A stretch of 9,679 nt of DNA from an uncultured Collinsella sp. (GTDB lineage: Bacteria; Actinomycetota; Coriobacteriia; Coriobacteriales; Coriobacteriaceae), in assembly GCA_958448375.1 (NCBI GenBank), contig CAUDDU010000023.1, positions 1 to 9,679 of the forward strand. The letters are read 5' to 3'. The translations under genes were made by a program, and so were the position numbers. The notes beneath the pieces were generated by a model. It was not told the origin of the DNA, did no database searches, and saw only the letters and a program-made list of their open reading frames with translations. Each line of letters opens with the position of its first letter. Within the stretch, counting starts at the first letter, position 1. Below are positions 1-5,005 of the stretch, in pieces.

Positions 1-41
1 CGCACAACGGCTGCCGCCCCAAGAAGCGTCGCCGCGTGTAA
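1..41 (+). CDS. rpsK: 30S ribosomal protein S11, C-terminal end (partial)
   Basis: Only the last 12 complete codons and a TAA stop (39-41) are present; the gene begins outside the window. The readable tail is HNGCRPKKRRRV, which matches the very conserved basic C-terminus of S11 (HNGCRPPKRRRV in many bacteria). S11 binds 16S rRNA in the platform of the small subunit, near the mRNA exit and the S7/S18 region. The gene lies 19 bases upstream of rpsD, the usual order in the alpha operon, so the two are surely cotranscribed. The call rests on a short but distinctive tail plus gene order. Confidence 0.9.
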   Translation, partial: HNGCRPKKRRRV

Positions 42-60
42 CTGAAAGGATCGTATCAAT

Positions 61-657
61 ATGGCAATCGACAGGACTCCTGTTCTTAAGCGCTGCCGTC
101 AGCTCGGGATCGATCCCGCTGAGCTCGGTTACAGCAGCAAGAAGGAATCTATCCGTCAGCCCAAGCGCCGTCGCAAGGAATCTGAGTACGGCATGCAGCT
201 GCGCGAGAAGCAGAAGGTCAAGTTCATCTATGGCGTTCTGGAGAAGCAGTTCCACGGCTACTTCAACAAGGCCCGTAAGATGAACGGCGTCACCGGTGAG
301 AACCTCATGATCATTCTTGAGTCTCGCCTCGACAACGTCGTCTTCCGTCTTGGCTTCGCCCGCACCCGCAAAGAGGCTCGTCAGTCCGTCCGTCACGGTC
401 ACTTCACCGTGAACGGCAAGCGCGTGGACATCCCGTCCTACCGCGTCAAGGCCGGCGACGTCGTCGCTGTCGGCGAGAAGTTCCGTGACCTTCTCCCCAT
501 CAAGGAGGCTCTGATTTCCTCCGAGCGCTTTGAGGTCCCTGGCTGGCTCGAGGTCGATATCGAGAAACTGTCTGGTAACGTGCTCGCTCTGCCGACGCGT
601 GAGCAGATCAGCGGTGATATCAACGAGCAGCTCATCGTCGAGCTCTACTCTAAGTAG
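61..657 (+). CDS. rpsD: 30S ribosomal protein S4
   Basis: The 198-residue product is S4, a primary 16S rRNA-binding protein that nucleates small-subunit assembly and lines the mRNA entry channel. The N-terminal part (about residues 1-85) contains the basic stretch and the REKQKVKFIYGVLEKQF segment typical of S4. The S4 RNA-binding fold follows at about residues 88-150, with RLDNVVFRLGFARTRKEARQ and HGHFTVNGKRV. The length is normal (about 200). Only one Cys (C12) remains in the N-terminal region, so this is the zinc-free form rather than the four-Cys zinc-binding form. The ATG start is supported by AAAGGA ten bases upstream. The gene sits between rpsK and rpoA, and S4 represses this operon's translation in some bacteria; no such site can be shown here. 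Confidence 0.98.
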   Translation: MAIDRTPVLKRCRQLGIDPAELGYSSKKESIRQPKRRRKESEYGMQLREKQKVKFIYGVLEKQFHGYFNKARKMNGVTGENLMIILESRLDNVVFRLGFARTRKEARQSVRHGHFTVNGKRVDIPSYRVKAGDVVAVGEKFRDLLPIKEALISSERFEVPGWLEVDIEKLSGNVLALPTREQISGDINEQLIVELYSK

Positions 658-689
658 TCCATCCGGGCTGCTGAGGCTGGAGGTAATAC

Positions 690-1631
690 ATGTCAGAATT
701 CATTAGGCCTCAGGTTCAGGTCGAAGAGATCAACGAGACGTCTGCTCGTGTCTCCGTCGAGCCGCTCGAGCGTGGCTACGGCGATACGCTGGGTAACTCC
801 CTTCGTCGCGTTCTTCTGTCCTCGCTCGAGGGTGCCGCCGTCGAGGCTATTCAGATCGATGGCGCGCAGCACGAGTTCATGACCATCCCTAACATGGTCG
901 AGGATGTCACCGACATCGTCCTGAATGTCAAGGGTCTTGTCTTCAGGGCTCTCGGCACGACCGACGAGGCGACCGCCACCATTTCGGTTGACGGCCCCTG
1001 CGAGGTCACCGGTGCGGACTTCTTTATTCCGTCCGAGTTTGAGCTGGTCAACCCCGAGCAGCACATTGCTACGCTCACCGAGGGTGGCCATCTCACCATG
1101 AGCATGCGCATCGGCTATGGCCGCGGCTATGTTTCTGGCGAGGCCAACAAGCGCGACAACGATCCCATCGGTGTGATCCACGTCGACTCGCTGTACTCGC
1201 CGGTTTCCCGTTGCGCCAAGCTCGTTGAGGCTTGCCGTGTCGGTCAGCACACCGACTACGACCGCCTTGTCCTCGAGATCGAGACCAACGGCTCCATCGC
1301 CCCGCGCGACGCCGTGGTCCAGGCTGCCAATATCATCAACCAGCATATGGCCGCCTTTATGAACCTTGCCGAGACCCCCGAGGTCGAGGAGGAGGCTTCG
1401 ATCTTCGCTCCCGAGGTCACCAACGACAACGCCGAGCTGGACAAGCAGATCGAGGATCTGGACCTTTCCGTCCGTTCCTACAACTGCCTTAAGCGCGCCA
1501 GCATTCACTCGGTCCGTCAGCTCGTTGAGTTCTCGGAGAACGATCTGCTCAACATCCGTAACTTCGGTGTTAAGTCGATCGAGGAAGTGAAGGACAAGCT
1601 TGAGTCCATGGGCCTGAGCCTGAAGGCTTAA
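690..1631 (+). CDS. rpoA: DNA-directed RNA polymerase subunit alpha
   Basis: The 313-residue product is the RNA polymerase alpha subunit, whose dimer scaffolds assembly of beta and beta'. The N-terminal domain (about residues 1-230) includes the dimer/assembly signature ERGYGDTLGNSLRRVLLSSL near residues 27-46. A flexible acidic linker of about 20-25 residues leads to the C-terminal domain (about 250-313). There VRSYNCLK (R262, N265, C266, K268) aligns with the E. coli 265-determinant that contacts UP-element DNA. The helix-hairpin-helix segment NIRNFGVKSIEEVKDKL ends the fold. GGAGGT lies five bases before the ATG. The gene is 32 bases after rpsD and 30 before rplQ, so it is cotranscribed with both. 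Length and motifs are normal. Confidence 0.98.
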   Translation: MSEFIRPQVQVEEINETSARVSVEPLERGYGDTLGNSLRRVLLSSLEGAAVEAIQIDGAQHEFMTIPNMVEDVTDIVLNVKGLVFRALGTTDEATATISVDGPCEVTGADFFIPSEFELVNPEQHIATLTEGGHLTMSMRIGYGRGYVSGEANKRDNDPIGVIHVDSLYSPVSRCAKLVEACRVGQHTDYDRLVLEIETNGSIAPRDAVVQAANIINQHMAAFMNLAETPEVEEEASIFAPEVTNDNAELDKQIEDLDLSVRSYNCLKRASIHSVRQLVEFSENDLLNIRNFGVKSIEEVKDKLESMGLSLKA

Positions 1632-1661
1632 TGCTTCGCATATTTGAGGAGAAACTAGACC

Positions 1662-2129
1662 ATGCGTCACAACGTTAAGAAGGGCCTGAAGCTCGGCACC
1701 GATGCGAGCCACACCAAGGCCATGAAGAAGAGCCTTGCTAAGGCCCTCTTCGAGAACGACCGCATCAAGACCACCGAGACCCGCGCTAAGGCGCTGCGTT
1801 CGGTCGTCGATCCGATCATCACTTGGGCCAAGAAGGGCGACCTGCACTCTCGTCGTCTGGCTATCGCCAAGCTCGGCGATAAGCAGCTCGTTGCCGAGAT
1901 CTTCGACAAGGCTGCCCAGGGTATGTGGCAGGATCGCAACGGCGGTTATACCCGCATCATGAAGCTCGGTAACCGCAAGGGCGACAACGCTCCCATCGTT
2001 ATCATGGAGCTCGTCACCGAGCCTTGCACGCCTAAGGCCAAGAAGGCTGCTCCGGCCCCCAAGAAGGCCGCTGCTCCCAAGAAGGTCGAGGCTGCCGAGG
2101 AGGCTCCTGCTGAGGAGACCGCTGAGTAG
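1662..2129 (+). CDS. rplQ: 50S ribosomal protein L17 with Ala/Lys/Glu-rich C-terminal extension
   Basis: The 155-residue product begins MRHNVKKGLKLGTDASHTKA, the L17 signature (usually MRHRKxGRKLGRxxxHRxA), and continues with the family's ALFENDRIKTTETRAKALR segment. L17 binds domain III of 23S rRNA near the exit tunnel. The canonical fold is about 118 residues. From about residue 122 there is a tail rich in Lys and Ala that becomes acidic at the end, as in several actinobacterial L17 proteins; it is probably disordered. TGAGGAG lies ten bases before the ATG. The gene is last in the ribosomal run and is followed within 30 bases by an intrinsic terminator. Confidence 0.97.
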   Translation: MRHNVKKGLKLGTDASHTKAMKKSLAKALFENDRIKTTETRAKALRSVVDPIITWAKKGDLHSRRLAIAKLGDKQLVAEIFDKAAQGMWQDRNGGYTRIMKLGNRKGDNAPIVIMELVTEPCTPKAKKAAPAPKKAAAPKKVEAAEEAPAEETAE

Positions 2130-2155
2130 ACAATCCGTCTGCATAGGCTATATTC

Positions 2156-2186
2156 GAGGGGTACGTTCGCGTACCCCTCTTTTTTT
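2156..2186 (+). terminator. Intrinsic terminator after rplQ
   Basis: GAGGGGTACG (2156-2165) and CGTACCCCTC (2170-2179) form a perfect 10-bp stem closed by the tetraloop TTCG, followed at once by seven T's (2180-2186). It sits 27 bases after the rplQ stop and should end the S11-S4-alpha-L17 transcript. The closing pair is G-C, not the C-G of the extra-stable UUCG tetraloop. Confidence 0.93.
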
Positions 2187-2221
2187 GTCGAAATGCCATT
2201 GCCTGTTTGTTGGGAGCGCCC

Positions 2222-3046
2222 ATGACCGCGCCGTCTGATTTCAATTCGATTCCAGAGCTCGATGCCACGCTCGTTTTCCGCGTGGCATACGATGGCTCGT
2301 CGTATAGCGGATTTGCCGAGCAGCCGGGACAGACGACGGTTGCGGGTGAGTTGCGTCGAGCCATCGAGACGCTGCTTCGCCGTCCGATCGATCTGACGTG
2401 CGCAGGTCGTACCGATGCCGGCGTGCATGCCGTGGCTCAGTATATCAGCGTGCCCGTAACGGACGCTGAGCTCGCCCTTACGCGCCGTAGGTGGCTGAGG
2501 GCTATGGATGCCCTCCTGCCCAAAGATATCGCCATAAACGAGGTCTACAGGGCCCGTAAAGGCTTTTCTGCACGCTTTGATGCGCGTTCCCGTACGTATA
2601 CGTACCGTATTGCCGATCGCGACGCGCGCCCTGTGCTTTCGCGCGGTGCGGTGTGGTGGCATCGCTACCCATTGGATGTTGAGGCGATGTCTGCGGCCTG
2701 TCCCGCGCTGCTGGGCGAGCAGGACTTCAAGAGCTTTTGCAAGGTGGCGTCTGCCGTGGGCAAGCCCACGCACCGCTGCGTGATGCGTGCCGAGTTTGGC
2801 CATGAGGTTGCGTTTGGCGAGGACATCCTGACGTTTACCATCGAGGGCAATGCGTTTCTGCATTCGATGGTCCGCACGATCGTGGGCACGCTTGTCGAGA
2901 TTGGCATGCATCGCCGTGAACCCGAGTGGATGCGCGAGGTCATCGATGCTTGCGACCGTACCGCTGCGGGCCCCACGGCTCCTGCCTGCGGCCTTACGTT
3001 TATGGGCGTGGATTACGATCCCGCCGAGCTTGTCGTGCTCGACTAG
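2222..3046 (+). CDS. truA: tRNA pseudouridine(38-40) synthase TruA
   Basis: The 274-residue product is TruA, which isomerises uridines 38-40 in the anticodon arm of many tRNAs. FRVAYDGSSYSGF near the N-terminus, the catalytic loop CAGRTDAGVHA with the nucleophile Asp at about residue 65, and the C-terminal block FLHSMVRTIVGTLVEIG...RTAAGPTAPACGL are all diagnostic. An in-frame TTG at 2207 would add five residues, but GGGAG at 2212-2216 is placed five bases before the ATG at 2222 and would be inside the longer version, so the ATG is preferred. The gene starts 35 bases after the rplQ terminator without an evident promoter of its own, consistent with the common rplQ-truA linkage and partial read-through. 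Length and motifs are normal. Confidence 0.96.
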   Translation: MTAPSDFNSIPELDATLVFRVAYDGSSYSGFAEQPGQTTVAGELRRAIETLLRRPIDLTCAGRTDAGVHAVAQYISVPVTDAELALTRRRWLRAMDALLPKDIAINEVYRARKGFSARFDARSRTYTYRIADRDARPVLSRGAVWWHRYPLDVEAMSAACPALLGEQDFKSFCKVASAVGKPTHRCVMRAEFGHEVAFGEDILTFTIEGNAFLHSMVRTIVGTLVEIGMHRREPEWMREVIDACDRTAAGPTAPACGLTFMGVDYDPAELVVLD

Positions 3047-3164
3047 GGGAGGGCTCGGCGCGTCGTGCGTCGGCACCTGTCATCTGTGGGCTGCGCGTGT
3101 GCAACATCTGTTCTTGGCGTGCAATACAACCGGTGTCTCATTGCTTTTATTGCCGGGGTGTACC

Positions 3165-3206
3165 ATGAACGACAGTTTGATTCACTGCTGTCGAGAGGAC
3201 GGATAA
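3165..3206 (+). other. Possible 13-codon leader ORF in the truA-glycosyltransferase gap
   Basis: The 161-base gap after truA (3047-3207) holds no terminator or convincing promoter. It does contain an ATG-started short ORF, MNDSLIHCCREDG, preceded by a weak G-rich sequence (GGGGTG, 3154-3159). Its stop (3204-3206) is one base before the TTG start of the next gene, and that gene's ribosome binding site lies inside it. The arrangement would suit translational coupling, but an ORF this short is easily produced by chance. Confidence 0.2.
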
Positions 3207-3207
3207 C

Positions 3208-4248
3208 TTGGTTCGACGTGGCTCGCATCCGCGACTTTCGGTGATCCTTGTGGTAGAAGGTTCGCCCAGCTATGCGATGCGTGCGCTCGAGAGTATCCAG
3301 AACCAAGACCTCTACGATTTGCAGATTGTCGTTGTCTGCCGCGATGCTGCGCCCGGTGTGCGCCATTCGCTTCAAGTTGCTGCCGACAGGGACATCCATA
3401 TTGATTTGATTGACGTCGAGGACGCGAAGCGCGGCGCTTGTCTTCGTGCCGGTTTTGCTGCCTCGCGCGGCTCTCAAATCATCGCCATGAACGCCGATGA
3501 GTGGTTTGCTCCGCAGTCCCTTTCCAAGATGGTCGATATCGCGTGCGATACTACGGCAGACATAGTGCTCCCCACGGTGTCGCTCGACCGCTATGATGCA
3601 CATCGAGAGCGCCATTCGCGCGTCTTGGATGCTGCTCATATTTCCATTGATAGCAAATCTTCGATGGTGACCGGGCTGTCCCAGTTGATTTTAGGCGGCC
3701 TAGTCGTTCAGGCCTCTGGCGTGATGTATAGCCGTCCGCTGTTTGAGGCATGCCTTTTGTACGACAAGGCGTTTCGCACAGTTGGGTTTATGGCGTGCTC
3801 GCTCTCGCGGGCGCAGCGCGTCTCCGGATGCGGCGACGCTTGTTTCCACGCGGCGGCACCTAAGCTTACAGATGCCTTTGATCCCACCATGTATGCCAAG
3901 GTATCCGATGACACCCGGGCGCTCGACGAGCTTACGGACTCACTCTCGGAAGCAGATAGCGGTGGTCGGCTCAAGCTGGCAACCCAAAAGTTCTACTTTG
4001 CCGGACTGGTCGCCTGCATCGAGAATTTGTGTCTGAGCCCGCATGGGGTGTCGTCAATCGAGCGTTCCGCCCGTATGCGTGATATGCTCGAGGCGCCTCG
4101 AACCCGTCAGATGGTCGCCGCGCTCAAGGATAACCATCGGGGGCTCGGTCTGTTGTTTGGGCCGATCGCCAGCGCCAAGCCCGCGCGCTGCGTGATGTGT
4201 ACGCATCTGGCAGCTTTTCTTAACCGGACGGGCGCAAAAACCGCCTAA
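3208..4248 (+). CDS. Divergent glycosyltransferase family 2-like protein, catalytic motifs degenerate
   Basis: The 346-residue product begins with an apparent GT-A fold: a beta strand LSVILVVEGSP (about residues 10-20), helix RALESIQNQDLYDLQIVVV, then GACLRAGFAASRGSQIIAMNADEW. This follows the usual family-2 order (SVI.P, S...Q, A.G..I...DADD). The metal-binding DxD is changed to N95-A96-D97. The later Gly-Glu-Asp catalytic-base region appears replaced around GFMACSLSRA (about 193-202). No signal peptide or membrane span is visible, so it is probably cytoplasmic. There are 11 cysteines, two of them near the end as CVMC. The TTG start is chosen because GAGAGGA (3193-3199) stands eight bases upstream and the fold begins at once. 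Neighbours (truA, argR) give no pathway. Donor and acceptor are unknown, and it could be non-catalytic. Confidence 0.6.
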   Translation: MVRRGSHPRLSVILVVEGSPSYAMRALESIQNQDLYDLQIVVVCRDAAPGVRHSLQVAADRDIHIDLIDVEDAKRGACLRAGFAASRGSQIIAMNADEWFAPQSLSKMVDIACDTTADIVLPTVSLDRYDAHRERHSRVLDAAHISIDSKSSMVTGLSQLILGGLVVQASGVMYSRPLFEACLLYDKAFRTVGFMACSLSRAQRVSGCGDACFHAAAPKLTDAFDPTMYAKVSDDTRALDELTDSLSEADSGGRLKLATQKFYFAGLVACIENLCLSPHGVSSIERSARMRDMLEAPRTRQMVAALKDNHRGLGLLFGPIASAKPARCVMCTHLAAFLNRTGAKTA

Positions 4249-4258
4249 ACGGCTCATC

Positions 4259-4288
4259 TCGAAACAAATTTGCATAGAATTGTTTCGA
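4259..4288. repeat. 9-bp inverted repeat upstream of argR, candidate operator
   Basis: TCGAAACAA (4259-4267) and TTGTTTCGA (4280-4288) are perfect inverted copies separated by 12 A/T-rich bases, in the 132-base gap between the glycosyltransferase gene and argR. No T-run follows, so it does not look like an intrinsic terminator. It may be a protein-binding site or an RNA hairpin. The centre also contains TGCAT (4271-4275), which resembles one half of an ARG box, and ATTCA occurs at 4331-4335. I cannot assemble a full two-armed ARG box, so autoregulation by ArgR is only a possibility. Confidence 0.4.
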
Positions 4289-4380
4289 AATGCGTTCTTA
4301 TACACAAAAGCCTTCAAATAGCGTTAAACTATTCAATCACTGATTGATTGTCTCCGCCATCTTTTGGAGAGAGGGTTTGT

Positions 4381-4818
4381 ATGGCTAAAAAACGCAATGG
4401 GCGCCAGGATGCCATTAGAGATATTGTGCGCAATAAGGACGTCCGCACGCAGCGCGTGCTGGTCGATGACCTCCGCGCTATGGGCTTTGATTGCACGCAG
4501 GCGACTGTCTCTCGCGATATTGCCGATATGGGGCTGCGTAAGCTCCCTGAGGGCATCTATGTTCTGGCAGAGGACCTGCACCTGCAGCGTATGGTTTCCG
4601 AGCTCGTAACGGGCGTTCTGCGCACCGATAATCTGGTTATGATCAAGGCTCAGCCTGGCACGGCTTCCGGCATCGCCGCCGCCGTTGATGCGGCAGAGCT
4701 GCCCGATGTGCTTGGCTCGCTTGCCGGCAACGATACGATTTTGGTTATTGCCCAGACGGCCGAGGACGGCGAGCGTCTTGAGGCGCTGATCAATAAGCTG
4801 AGCAATTCTCGCAAGTAG
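4381..4818 (+). CDS. argR: Arginine repressor ArgR with Asn in the ligand motif
   Basis: The 145-residue product has the standard ArgR layout. The N-terminal winged helix-turn-helix (about residues 1-60) carries TQATVSRDIADMGLRKLPEG. The C-terminal oligomerisation and arginine-binding domain (about 75-145) carries NLVMIKAQPGTASGIAAAVD and LGSLAGNDTILVIA. Hexameric ArgR normally binds L-arginine and represses arginine biosynthesis or activates catabolism. The usual GDDT motif reads G116-N117-D118-T119 here, so the first ligand-contacting Asp is Asn. The ATG at 4381 is preferred over an upstream in-frame TTG (4348) because GGAGAGAGGG lies five bases before it and it starts at the normal family N-terminus. 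No arg biosynthetic gene is adjacent; a terminator follows. Family assignment is secure; ligand behaviour is uncertain. Confidence 0.96.
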   Translation: MAKKRNGRQDAIRDIVRNKDVRTQRVLVDDLRAMGFDCTQATVSRDIADMGLRKLPEGIYVLAEDLHLQRMVSELVTGVLRTDNLVMIKAQPGTASGIAAAVDAAELPDVLGSLAGNDTILVIAQTAEDGERLEALINKLSNSRK

Positions 4819-4868
4819 GCGTGCGGGTCGTGCGCTCGGCACTGTGTGCGTGACATAGTGGCTTGTAA

Positions 4869-4901
4869 GGGGTATCGACGTTGGTCGGTACCCCCTTTTT
4901 T
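4869..4901 (+). terminator. Intrinsic terminator after argR
   Basis: GGGGTATCGAC (4869-4879) pairs with GTCGGTACCCC (4884-4894) as an 11-bp stem with one T-G wobble and a GTTG loop, followed after one C by six T's (4896-4901). It lies 50 bases past the argR stop on the same strand. Confidence 0.9.
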
Positions 4902-4942
4902 GTTTGCCGGTATAAAGACCGCCCACCAGGTCGCTTTAAACT

Positions 4943-4983
4943 AAAAGGCCCCCGAGCAGTTTAATAAGCTGCTCGGGGGCCTT
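4943..4983 (-). terminator. Intrinsic terminator of the penicillin-binding protein gene
   Basis: AAGGCCCCCGAGCAG (4945-4959) and CTGCTCGGGGGCCTT (4969-4983) form a perfect 15-bp stem around nine A/T-rich bases. Read on the - strand, the stem is followed by TTTTAGTTT, a serviceable U-tract, and it lies 22 bases past that gene's stop. On the + strand the following CTTGTTGCTT is a poorer T-run, so any bidirectional activity would be weaker. With the argR terminator it insulates two convergent genes. Confidence 0.9.
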
Positions 4984-5005
4984 GTTGCTTATGGCCGGAT
5001 GATTT

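Noticed and set aside
693..2144. A 483-codon open frame on the - strand opposite rpoA and rplQ.
   Set aside because: It is the mirror of two certain genes. High G+C codon usage keeps antisense frames open; the translation is Leu/Val/Gly/Asp-rich with no family resemblance and it spans two genes and their gap.
1946..3076. A 376-codon open frame on the - strand across rplQ and truA.
   Set aside because: It covers the rplQ terminator and the diagnostic TruA motifs on the opposite strand and has no recognisable domain.
4320..4337. A complete ARG box upstream of argR.
   Set aside because: ATTCA at 4331-4335 matches one half-site, but the partner half (around 4322-4326) does not match TGAAT or TGCAT, so a full operator is not supported.
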